From positions 1 through 12,743 of the forward strand of contig JAIFNK010000051.1 in the NCBI GenBank assembly GCA_020047775.1: 12,743 nucleotides of DNA, given 5' to 3'. The DNA comes from Akkermansia sp. GTDB lineage: Bacteria > Verrucomicrobiota > Verrucomicrobiia > Verrucomicrobiales > Akkermansiaceae. The notes beneath the pieces are model-generated. The model was not told the origin of the DNA, did no database searches, and saw only the letters and a program-made list of their open reading frames with translations. This document shows positions 1 to 6,929 of the stretch, in pieces. The position numbers and the translations under genes are program-made. How positions within the stretch are numbered: position 1 is the stretch's first letter; each line of letters opens with the position of its first letter.

Positions 1-27
1 TTCGGATGGGCCGGCTGAGACCGCGCG

Positions 28-870
28 TCAGTCAGACCGCTTCACTAACCGGAGTCCGCTGCTGTCGATGGTGATCCGGCCCTTTTTGAAAAGCGCGCCG
101 GTCGCTTGTTTGAAAGTGCGCTTGCTGACGCCTAACTCCTCATTGATCTCCGCAGCAGGGCTGTGGTCGCCGAGGGACCAGAAGCCGCCGCGGGCTTCGA
201 GTTCTTTGAGGATCCGGCCTTCCAAATCATCGACCTTCGCCCGGCCGGCGGGGTGCAGGCTGAGGTTGATTTTCCCGTCCGGACGGATCGCGGTGATGTA
301 GCCTTTGAGCGCTTCGCCGGGCTGGAGCGGTTGGAAAACCTCGTTGGCGAAGAGCAGGCCGCTGTGGGTGCCGTTGATGATCGCCTTGTAGCCGAGGTCG
401 GTTTTTCCGAAAATGATCAGATCGACTTCCTGCTCCAGACGGAAATCAGGCGGCGTCAGATCCATGTGCCGCGCGATGCGGGTGGAGGCGATGACGCGGT
501 GGGTCTGCTCGTCCACATGGACGTGGACGATGTAGTTTTTCCCCACGTCCATCCGGACTTTCTGCTCGCGGAACGGGACGAGCAAATCCTTGGGCAGGCC
601 CCAGTCCACAAACGCGCCGACACCGGTGACGGCCACGCATTTCAGCCGACCAAACTGGCCGGGCATGACCTTGGGCGACTTGAGCGTGGCGACCGGGCGG
701 TCCTCGGAATCGTTGTAGAGGAAGACATCGAGGAATTCGCCGATGCTGCAACCGCGAGGGATTTCGCGGTGAGGCAGCAGGATTTCCCCAAGGTCGCCGC
801 CGTCGAGAAAGAGCCCGAAGCTTTTCTCGTGGAGGATTTGGAGGGATGCGCGTTCGCCGATCTTTGCCAT
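28..870 (-). CDS. cvfB: CvfB/YitL-family S1-like RNA-binding protein
   Basis: The 280-residue protein matches the CvfB architecture. Three S1-like OB-fold modules occupy about residues 1-65, 68-133 (with GRLKCVAVTGVGAFVDWGL, typical of S1 strands) and 144-206. A C-terminal winged helix spans about 214-278 (SPAAEINEELGVSKRTFKQATGAL-type helix-turn-helix, then a KKGRITI wing). Length is usual for the family. Known members (S. aureus CvfB, B. subtilis YitL) bind RNA and affect virulence or post-transcriptional regulation; the precise target here cannot be read from sequence. The protein should be cytoplasmic. It lies 49 bases downstream of alr on the same strand, so the two are probably co-transcribed, and no terminator is visible between them. 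The ATG at 870 has no Shine-Dalgarno sequence before it. The left window edge is only 27 bases past the stop, so its terminator cannot be judged. Confidence 0.9.
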   Translation of the reverse strand: MAKIGERASLQILHEKSFGLFLDGGDLGEILLPHREIPRGCSIGEFLDVFLYNDSEDRPVATLKSPKVMPGQFGRLKCVAVTGVGAFVDWGLPKDLLVPFREQKVRMDVGKNYIVHVHVDEQTHRVIASTRIARHMDLTPPDFRLEQEVDLIIFGKTDLGYKAIINGTHSGLLFANEVFQPLQPGEALKGYITAIRPDGKINLSLHPAGRAKVDDLEGRILKELEARGGFWSLGDHSPAAEINEELGVSKRTFKQATGALFKKGRITIDSSGLRLVKRSD

Positions 871-919
871 GGCGCGACGATGGACTTGAGGAGCCGGCGA
901 GTCGATGGCGATCTGTGAA

Positions 920-2047
920 TCAGGCCTTGTAACACCGCATCACCCGCGGCGTGATGCCGGTGAAAATCTCCCAGACGATCGTCTCCGCCTTTTCGGCGAT
1001 TTCAGCGACCGGGATGTTAGACCCGAAGATTTCCACCTCGTCGCCCTCGGCCACGTCCCCAGCACCGGTCACATCCACCATCATCTGGTCCATGGTGATC
1101 CGCCCGAGAATCGGCAGGCGGCGGCCACGGATCCACACGTCCGCACCTTTTCCCGAGACATGCCGCGGGTAGCCGTCGCCGTAGCCGATGCCGACGGTGG
1201 CGACGCGGGTGGGCTGGGTGGTGACGAATTGCCGCCCGTAGGAAACCCCGTGCCCCGCCGGCAGTGTGCGGACGAGGGTCACCCTCGATTTCAGGCTCAT
1301 CACCGTGCCGAGTTTTTCCTGGAATCCCGGCAGCGGAGAAACCCCGTAAAGCATCAGGCCCGGCCGCGAAAGATTACAGCAGCCCTGATCAAATCCGAGC
1401 AGTCCCGCGCTGTTTGACAGATGCCGCCACCGGAATCGCGACTCGCCGCCAAGGTCGCGGATGATCGCGTGAAACTGCGCGAACTGCCGCAAGGTGAACT
1501 CCTCGTCCTCGTCCGCCGACGGCAGATGCGAGCCGATGCCTTCGACCTCCAGATTCTCCATGCGCTCGAGTTGCGCCAGCTTTTCGGGTAGATGCTCCGC
1601 CACGAATCCTCCCCGCCCCATGCCGGTGTCCACCGCAAGATGCACCTTGAGCCGCACGCCCCGCGCGGCGGCGAGGCGGTTGAATTGCTCCGCCTCCTCG
1701 ATCGAGGAAATACACGGCGTCCAGTCGCGGGCGACGATTTCCTCGCGCTCCTCGGACCAGGTTGCGCCGAGCAGATAGATCCGCGTCCCGACGCCCGCGT
1801 TGCGGATGCGCCGGGCCTCACCGACATTGGCCACGCCGAAAAACGCGATTTCCTCACTGGCCAGGGCCTTCGCGATTTCCTCCAGGCCGTGGCCATACGC
1901 GCCCGCCTTGACGACCGCCATCAACTCGCCGCCGAACGCCTCGCGGGCGACGGCGAGATTCCGCTTCAACGCGCCAAGATCGATCTCCGCCCAGGCCCGC
2001 GGCGGAGAAACAGGGAGAATTTCGTTCACAGCGCCCAAGCTAGGCAT
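920..2047 (-). CDS. alr: Alanine racemase, PLP-dependent
   Basis: The 375-residue protein interconverts L- and D-alanine to supply D-Ala for peptidoglycan, in the cytoplasm. The N-terminal TIM barrel starts with AWAEIDLGALKRNL. The PLP-binding lysine is K47 in VVKAGAYGHG, where most family members have N or D in place of the first G after KA (residue 49). Further family signatures are SHLPSADE (173-180), HLSNSAG (209-215), the catalytic tyrosine Y270 in GVSYGRQF, GIGYGDGYPR (286-295) and GRITMDQMMVDVT (315-327). Length is normal. The ATG at 2047 sits about 20 residues before the conserved AWAEIDL motif. A GTG seven codons in is an alternative start, but neither has a Shine-Dalgarno sequence. 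The gene is divergent from the membrane-fusion protein gene at 2153 and leads into cvfB. All catalytic residues I can identify are present, so it should be active. Confidence 0.96.
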   Translation of the reverse strand: MPSLGAVNEILPVSPPRAWAEIDLGALKRNLAVAREAFGGELMAVVKAGAYGHGLEEIAKALASEEIAFFGVANVGEARRIRNAGVGTRIYLLGATWSEEREEIVARDWTPCISSIEEAEQFNRLAAARGVRLKVHLAVDTGMGRGGFVAEHLPEKLAQLERMENLEVEGIGSHLPSADEDEEFTLRQFAQFHAIIRDLGGESRFRWRHLSNSAGLLGFDQGCCNLSRPGLMLYGVSPLPGFQEKLGTVMSLKSRVTLVRTLPAGHGVSYGRQFVTTQPTRVATVGIGYGDGYPRHVSGKGADVWIRGRRLPILGRITMDQMMVDVTGAGDVAEGDEVEIFGSNIPVAEIAEKAETIVWEIFTGITPRVMRCYKA

Positions 2048-2108
2048 CCGCGCCCGGCTGGCAAGAACTGCGGATGGCCTGGACTATCGGAACCGTCGAG
2101 TGCGGGCC

Positions 2109-2137
2109 TTGATCCCGGGTTCCTGCTGGTTTATCAA
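2109..2137 (+). promoter_or_regulatory. Possible sigma70-type promoter for the membrane-fusion protein gene
   Basis: TTGATC at 2109-2114 and TATCAA at 2132-2137 are separated by exactly 17 bases. Each hexamer matches the sigma70 consensus at four of six positions. Transcription would start about ten bases before the ATG at 2153, leaving a very short leader. This is a weak match in a 105-base divergent region and is offered only as a candidate. Confidence 0.22.
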
Positions 2138-2152
2138 AGGGCAGGAAATTCC

Positions 2153-3412
2153 ATGGCAGCCTCCGACACCGACTCACCCGCCGCGACCGCACCTTGGGAA
2201 ACCAAGCGCGGGTCCAACGGCCATCACCTCGTCCGCCGGTCACTCCCGTGGCTTGGCGGACTTCTGCTTCTCGGCCTGATCGCGTGGGGGCTGTGGCCCA
2301 AGCCGGTGGTCATTGAAACCGGCAAGGTCACCCGCGGGCCGCTAACCGTGCGCGTCTCCGAGGAGGGCAAGACCCGGGTGAGAAACCGCTACGTCGTCGC
2401 GGCCCCGGTCGCCGGGAAAATGCGCCGCGTGCCCCTCAAGCCCGGCGACGAGGTGAAGGCCGGAGAAACCGTTTTGACCGCCATCGAGCCGATCGCCGCG
2501 CCGTTGCTCGATCCCCGCGCCCGCGCCCAGGCGGAGGCGGTGGTGTCGATGCACGAGGCGGGCCGCAAACAAGCCGCCGCCACGCTGGAGGCCAGGCAGT
2601 CGGCACTGAAAATGGCGGAAGCGGATCGCGACCGGGTCCGCGCCGTCACCCGCGCCGGCACGGTTTCCGAAACCGACCGCGACCGGGCGGAGGGCGATGC
2701 CTCCATCCGCGCCGCCGAAGTGCGCGCCGCCGAGTTTTCCCTGCAAGTCATTGACTATGAACTCGCCCAAGCCCGCGCCGCACTCGAACGTCCGGAAGGA
2801 AACGCCGTCGGAAACCTCGTGGAGGTGAAGTCCCCGGTGTCCGGCCGGGTGCTCAAGGTGATCCAGGAGAGCGAAATGGTAGTGAGCCCGGGAACCCGGA
2901 TCCTCGAAATCGGCGATCCGGCAGACATCGAAATCGAGGCGGAGATCCTCTCCCGCGACGCCGTGACGATCCGGCCGGGCGACGCCGTGGACATCGAGCA
3001 ATGGGGCGGTGAAAATCCGCTCAAGGGCCGCGTCCGCCGGGTGGAACCCGCCGCTTTCACGAAAATTTCCTCGCTCGGCGTGGAGGAGCAGCGGGTCATC
3101 GTGCTCAGCGATCTGGTGGACATTCCGGAAGCGGCGAAGGCGCTGGGAGACCGGTTCCGGGTGGAAGCCCGCGTGGCGGTTTGGCATGGGGACGACGTAC
3201 TCATCGTCCCGGCGGGTGCCTTGTTCCGTGAAGGAAACGCCTGGAAAACCTACGTCTATCGGGACGGCAAGGCCACGCTCACCGCGATCGAAGCCGGTCA
3301 CTCGGACGGACGCTTCACCGAGATTCTATCCGGTCTGGCGGCGGGCGACGAGGTACTGCTCCACCCGCCGGACACCGTGACAGACGGAACTCCGGTGTTG
3401 AAACGGGAGTAG
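2153..3412 (+). CDS. HlyD/RND-type periplasmic adaptor (membrane-fusion) protein
   Basis: The 419-residue protein has a cytoplasmic N-terminus with one membrane anchor at about 29-48 (LPWLGGLLLLGLIAWGLW). The rest is the extracytoplasmic body of a membrane-fusion protein. Half-lipoyl motifs lie at about 83-112 (AAPVAGKM...LKPGDEVKAGETV) and 222-255 (VKSPVSGRVLKVI...VVSPGTRILEIG). Between them is an Ala/Arg/Glu-rich coiled-coil hairpin (about 122-212), followed by beta-barrel and membrane-proximal regions. Such adaptors link an inner-membrane ABC or RND pump to an outer-membrane channel. No pump or TolC-like gene is next to it in this window, so its partner and substrate are unknown. The frame is open far upstream, but that part is the antisense shadow of alr. 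I chose the ATG at 2153 because an AGG-containing site (around 2144-2146) precedes it and the anchor follows at the expected distance. It is 60 bases upstream of yqeY on the same strand. Confidence 0.88.
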   Translation: MAASDTDSPAATAPWETKRGSNGHHLVRRSLPWLGGLLLLGLIAWGLWPKPVVIETGKVTRGPLTVRVSEEGKTRVRNRYVVAAPVAGKMRRVPLKPGDEVKAGETVLTAIEPIAAPLLDPRARAQAEAVVSMHEAGRKQAAATLEARQSALKMAEADRDRVRAVTRAGTVSETDRDRAEGDASIRAAEVRAAEFSLQVIDYELAQARAALERPEGNAVGNLVEVKSPVSGRVLKVIQESEMVVSPGTRILEIGDPADIEIEAEILSRDAVTIRPGDAVDIEQWGGENPLKGRVRRVEPAAFTKISSLGVEEQRVIVLSDLVDIPEAAKALGDRFRVEARVAVWHGDDVLIVPAGALFREGNAWKTYVYRDGKATLTAIEAGHSDGRFTEILSGLAAGDEVLLHPPDTVTDGTPVLKRE

Positions 3413-3472
3413 CGGCCCGCACCCGCCGGTTTTGCTTGGCCGGCTTTCCCCGGGCGTGATAGGACAGGCGGC

Positions 3473-3928
3473 ATGAGTGACACCGCCACCCGCATTCCCG
3501 AAGACATCAAAACCGCCATGAGGGCGAAGGACAGCGTCGCCCTCAACGCCCTGCGCGCTTTGAAAAGCGCCCTGATGAACGCGGCCATCGAGAAGGGGAA
3601 CCTCTCCATCGTGCTCGACGAATCCGAGGTGCTCGCGGTGATCCGCAAGCAAATCAAGCAGCGCGTGGACTCATGCGAGCAGTTTGAAAAAGCCGGTCGC
3701 CCGGAGCTCGCCGCCACCGAGAAAACCGAGATTGAAATCCTGTCCCGCTACCTGCCCGCCGCCCTCGGCGAGTCGGAGCTCGCCGCCATCATCGAGCAGG
3801 CGGTGGCCGACACCGGAGCCACCGGCAAGGCCGACATGGGCAAGGTGATGAAGCGCGCCCAGGAACTCGCGGAAGGCCGCGCGGACGGGAAACTGCTCTC
3901 CGCCGCGGTGATGAAGCGGCTTTCCTGA
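3473..3928 (+). CDS. yqeY: GatB/YqeY-domain protein
   Basis: This 151-residue, all-helical cytoplasmic protein is the stand-alone YqeY type, the usual length for the family. Recognisable features are DIKTAMRAKDSVALNALRALKSAL near the start, a central helix with EVLAVIRKQIKQRVDSCEQF, the EIEILSRYLP turn (about 86-95) and the C-terminal ADMGKVMKRAQELAEGRADGK stretch that defines the family. The same fold forms the tail of the GatB subunit of Asp/Glu-tRNA amidotransferase and is thought to contact tRNA, but the role of free YqeY is not well established. An AGGACAGG stretch (3461-3468) sits before the ATG, one of the few starts here with a purine-rich site. The stop is one base from the stop of the convergent peptide transporter, so transcripts of the two must overlap unless terminated inside the coding regions. 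Confidence 0.93.
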   Translation: MSDTATRIPEDIKTAMRAKDSVALNALRALKSALMNAAIEKGNLSIVLDESEVLAVIRKQIKQRVDSCEQFEKAGRPELAATEKTEIEILSRYLPAALGESELAAIIEQAVADTGATGKADMGKVMKRAQELAEGRADGKLLSAAVMKRLS

Positions 3929-3929
3929 A

Positions 3930-5768
3930 TCAATCGTGCAGATACGTCCGCGGCCGGTAGAACCAGGCGAACGGAATGAAAACGACCGCCGTGGCGAGCA
4001 CCAGCCAGGTGAAGAAGCGGAAGTAGGCGGCCCCCTCCAGCTTGCTCTGGCCGCCGGAGAACTCGGTGCGCTCGAAGCCGGCCACGCTGGGTTTTTCCTT
4101 GATGCCCAGCGCCGCCTTGCGACGGCCGAGCCAGGTGTCCTGGGACGACGGGGCCTCACCGCTGACCTTGCCGATGATGACTCCGACGTCCCACTGCGTC
4201 CGCGGCTTGCGATCGGGACCGGCACTGGAAATGCGGGCGTGGGACGAATCGATAAGGTCGTAAACCAGCGGATTTCCCCACGGGTCTTTCGCGTCGCCGA
4301 TGAGTTTGCGACCCTCGTCATTGGCAGGAAACGCGTCGCCGGACTTGGCTTCAATCCGGCTGGCGGCGGCGAGGAAAATTTCGCGTCCGGGGATTTCCAA
4401 CGAGTCCATCCGGCCTTGCTCACATCGTGCGACGAAATCGTCTGTCGTGCCGGTGCCCCCGTCGTGCCCCGGCAGCATGATGGTCCGTGGCGAGGTTTGC
4501 CAGTCGGCGGGGAGCTTGGCCGTGGCTTGCTCGAACTGCACGCCCGCCGGAGACGGGATGGCGATGAAGTGGTTGACCTGCGCGGTGAACTGATTGCCAC
4601 CCCACACGGAAAGCAGGAACAGCGACATGATCACCGATTTCATCGCCTTGGGCGACTGGGTGTAGGCGAACTCCAGGCCGACGATGGAGACCATGATTTC
4701 CGAAGCGGTAATGAGGAAATAAGCACCGATCTGCCAGCCGACCGACGGCCGGTGTCCGGTATCGATCCAGGTCTGGATCAAGGTAGTTAGGCCGAAGGAA
4801 GCGGTCATCAGGATCATGCCGAGGCCGATCTTGCGCAGCGGCGTGAGCGGGAAGATCCGGCTGATCCGCGGATAGATAACAAAGGTGAACAGCGGGATGT
4901 AAACGAGGATGAGGATCGGGTTGACCGCCTGGATCTGTGATTCCAGCCAGGTGATGCCGAGGAATTCGAGATTCATCTGCTCCGCCTGTAACACCCACGA
5001 GGAGCCGGTCTGGTCGTAGAGCGACCAGAACACCGCGATGAAGGTGAACAGCGGAATCAACTTGCCGAGCGCGACGAGGCCCTCGCGGGAGAACGCCTCC
5101 TTGAAGAACCCTAATCCCGACGGCGGGATGTGGACGAAGCGGTTGCGTCCCAACCAAAACATGAAGGTGGCGATGGCCATCAGCACGCCGGGAACCCCGA
5201 ACGCCCAGTGCGGGCCCCAGTGCTTCAACAACCACGGCGTGAGCAGGGTGGAAAAGAACGAGCCGAAGTTGATGGAAAAGTAAAACCAGTTGTAGATCCG
5301 GGAAATCAGATGATGGTTTTTCTTGCCGAACTGGTCGCCGACGTGAGCGGAGACGCAGGGCTTGATGCCACCGGAGCCGAGGCAAATGAGCAGCAAGCCC
5401 GCGAACAGCCACCACGGGGAATTGCCATAAGTGCCCATGCAGGCGAGTGCGGCGTGACCCAGGCAATAGACAATGGATAGAACAAGGATGGTCCGGTATT
5501 TCCCCAGGAAAACATCCGCGATCAAGGCCCCGAGAAACGGGGTGAAATAGACCCAGCTCGCGAATTCATGATAATTCGCGACCGCCTGGTTGTTCGGCAT
5601 TCCGCTCCCGCCGCTGCCGTCCATCAGATGCAGATACTGGACCATGAACACGACCAGGATCGCACGCATGCCATAAAACGAAAACCGCTCCGCCGCCTCG
5701 TTGCCGATGATGTAGGGGATGCCCGGCGGCATCACGTCGATTTCCTGCGGTGTGCTGCGGTAATTCAT
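3930..5768 (-). CDS. POT-family peptide:H+ symporter with a GspG-like extracytoplasmic insertion
   Basis: This 612-residue protein is a proton-coupled oligopeptide transporter (PTR2/POT, major facilitator superfamily) in the inner membrane. The N-terminus carries the family signature NEAAERFSFYG (23-33), with the ExxER proton-coupling motif at 24-28. FLGALIADVFLGKYRT (78-93) and LICLGSGGIKPCVSAHVGDQF (127-147) are further POT motifs. I count about twelve membrane helices; the last (582-604) precedes a short cytoplasmic tail. The oddity is about 170 hydrophilic residues (about 403-575) between helices 11 and 12, on the outer face. Residues 485-532 contain DPWGNPLVYDL followed by ARISSAGPDRK and WDVGVII, the pattern of the GspG pseudopilin C-terminus. 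The frame also opens at a TTG at 5783. I prefer the ATG at 5768 because the five extra residues fall in repeat DNA; neither start has a Shine-Dalgarno sequence. Transport of di- or tripeptides is inferred from the family. Confidence 0.9.
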   Translation of the reverse strand: MNYRSTPQEIDVMPPGIPYIIGNEAAERFSFYGMRAILVVFMVQYLHLMDGSGGSGMPNNQAVANYHEFASWVYFTPFLGALIADVFLGKYRTILVLSIVYCLGHAALACMGTYGNSPWWLFAGLLLICLGSGGIKPCVSAHVGDQFGKKNHHLISRIYNWFYFSINFGSFFSTLLTPWLLKHWGPHWAFGVPGVLMAIATFMFWLGRNRFVHIPPSGLGFFKEAFSREGLVALGKLIPLFTFIAVFWSLYDQTGSSWVLQAEQMNLEFLGITWLESQIQAVNPILILVYIPLFTFVIYPRISRIFPLTPLRKIGLGMILMTASFGLTTLIQTWIDTGHRPSVGWQIGAYFLITASEIMVSIVGLEFAYTQSPKAMKSVIMSLFLLSVWGGNQFTAQVNHFIAIPSPAGVQFEQATAKLPADWQTSPRTIMLPGHDGGTGTTDDFVARCEQGRMDSLEIPGREIFLAAASRIEAKSGDAFPANDEGRKLIGDAKDPWGNPLVYDLIDSSHARISSAGPDRKPRTQWDVGVIIGKVSGEAPSSQDTWLGRRKAALGIKEKPSVAGFERTEFSGGQSKLEGAAYFRFFTWLVLATAVVFIPFAWFYRPRTYLHD

Positions 5769-5780
5769 GGACTTTAGATT

Positions 5781-5858
5781 CAAGAATCAAGAATCAAGAA
5801 AGACGGAACCGACGGGCGACTGCTCTTTTCTGGATTCTTGGTTCTGGATTCTTGGTTC
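5781..5858. repeat. Paired tandem/inverted repeats between fabH and the transporter gene
   Basis: The left part (5781-5801) is a 7-bp unit CAAGAAT repeated three times, the last copy ending in A. The right part (5831-5858) is two exact copies of TGGATTCTTGGTTC. The two parts are inverted relative to each other: 5781-5801 pairs with 5827-5847 at 18 of 21 positions around a 25-base loop. A transcript of fabH would fold this just after the stop, so it may serve as a terminator or a stabilising 3' end, but no T-run follows it. The simple repeat structure also fits a dispersed intergenic element. Confidence 0.75.
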
Positions 5859-5860
5859 TG

Positions 5861-6874
5861 CTACCAGCGAATCGCGGCGGCGGCCCACGTCAGACCAGCG
5901 CCGAAGACGACTAACACGATGTGCTCGCCGCGCTTGAAGGCGCCGGAGCGGTTTGCCTCGTCGAGCGCGATGGCGACGGCGGCGGCAGAGGTGTTGCCGT
6001 ATTTGTCGAGGTTGATGAAGACCCGCTCGTTAGGGACCGCCAGACGGTCGGCGATGGCGTCGATGATGCGCAGGTTCGCCTGATGGGGAATGACGCAGGC
6101 GATGTCCTCCGGCTTGAGGCCCGCGCGGTCGATGACTTTTTCCGCAGCTTCCTTCATGCGGTTGACCGCGTGTTTGAAGACTTCCTTGCCCATCATGGTC
6201 AGGGTGAACAGGTGGTCGTTCACGTTTTCGCTGGTGAGAGGACAGGCGCTGCCGCCGCCCGGGATGTTGAGAAGATGGGTTAGATTGCCGTCGGTTCCCA
6301 TCTCGGTGGCGAGGATGGAACCTTCCTCGGGCTCGGCCCGGCGGAGCACGGCGGCTCCGGCTCCGTCACCAAAGAGCACGCAGGTGGTGCGGTCCTCCCA
6401 GTTGGTCACGGTGGAGAGTTTTTCCGCGCCGATGATGAGCGCGTTTTTGAAGGCACCGTCGGAAATCAGGCGCTTGGTGATCTTCATCGCGTAGAGGAAT
6501 CCGGAACAGGCGGCGGAAATATCGAAGGCCACCGCATTGAAGGCTCCCAGGTTTTGCTGGACGTAGCAGGCGGTCGCCGGCGTCGGCGTGTCCGGGGTGA
6601 TGGTGGCGACGATGATCAGCTCGATGTCCTCGGCGGCGAGTCCGGCTTGCTCCAGCGCCTTTCTAGCAGCATGGGTCGCCATGTGCGAGGTGAACTCGCC
6701 GTCAGCGGCGATGCGGCGCTCCCGGATGCCGGTGCGGGAGACGATCCACTCGTCACTGGTGTCCACCCGGATGGCAAGCTCGGCATTGGTGAGGATTTTC
6801 TCCGGGAGGTAGCTGCCGGTGCCTGCAATGCAAACCTGGTAAGGGGACGTCAATTCACTCATGCGGCGGGACAT
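5861..6874 (-). CDS. fabH: Beta-ketoacyl-ACP synthase III (FabH)
   Basis: The 337-residue enzyme condenses acetyl-CoA (or another acyl-CoA) with malonyl-ACP to begin each fatty-acid chain. The full thiolase-fold triad is visible: C123 in DISAACSGFLYAM, H264 in VIPHQANLRI and N294 in KYGNTSAAAV. Other family signatures are GTGSYLPEKILTN (18-30), DEWIVSRTGIRERR (41-54) and the C-terminal VVFGAGLTWAAA. These identify FabH rather than the related polyketide or HMG-CoA synthases. It lies 55 bases downstream of plsX on the same strand, the standard order. A second ATG at 6862 would remove four residues; neither start has a Shine-Dalgarno sequence, so the exact start is uncertain. The usual followers fabD, fabG and acpP are not here; a peptide transporter follows instead. 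Confidence 0.97.
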   Translation of the reverse strand: MSRRMSELTSPYQVCIAGTGSYLPEKILTNAELAIRVDTSDEWIVSRTGIRERRIAADGEFTSHMATHAARKALEQAGLAAEDIELIIVATITPDTPTPATACYVQQNLGAFNAVAFDISAACSGFLYAMKITKRLISDGAFKNALIIGAEKLSTVTNWEDRTTCVLFGDGAGAAVLRRAEPEEGSILATEMGTDGNLTHLLNIPGGGSACPLTSENVNDHLFTLTMMGKEVFKHAVNRMKEAAEKVIDRAGLKPEDIACVIPHQANLRIIDAIADRLAVPNERVFINLDKYGNTSAAAVAIALDEANRSGAFKRGEHIVLVVFGAGLTWAAAAIRW

Positions 6875-6929
6875 TGGAACCCACGAACGCCTGCCACAAG
6901 CGCGAAGTGAGAATCCCAGTTACCCGGAC

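Noticed and set aside
163..918. Plus-strand open frame of 251 codons
   Set aside because: It is the antisense shadow of cvfB, whose translation shows conserved domains; the plus-strand product shows none.
1898..1921. Unusual VVKAGAYGHG at the PLP lysine of alanine racemase
   Set aside because: The residue two after the lysine varies within the family and the lysine, the catalytic tyrosine and the other motifs are intact, so this does not suggest altered function.
1592..2152. Open frame continuing 187 codons upstream of the membrane-fusion protein start
   Set aside because: It is antisense to alr, is low-complexity in composition, and a conventional N-terminus with membrane anchor begins at 2153.
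3425..3444. GCCGG/CCGGC hairpin between the membrane-fusion gene and yqeY
   Set aside because: Stem of only 5 bp with a 10-base loop and three T's after it; too weak to call a terminator.
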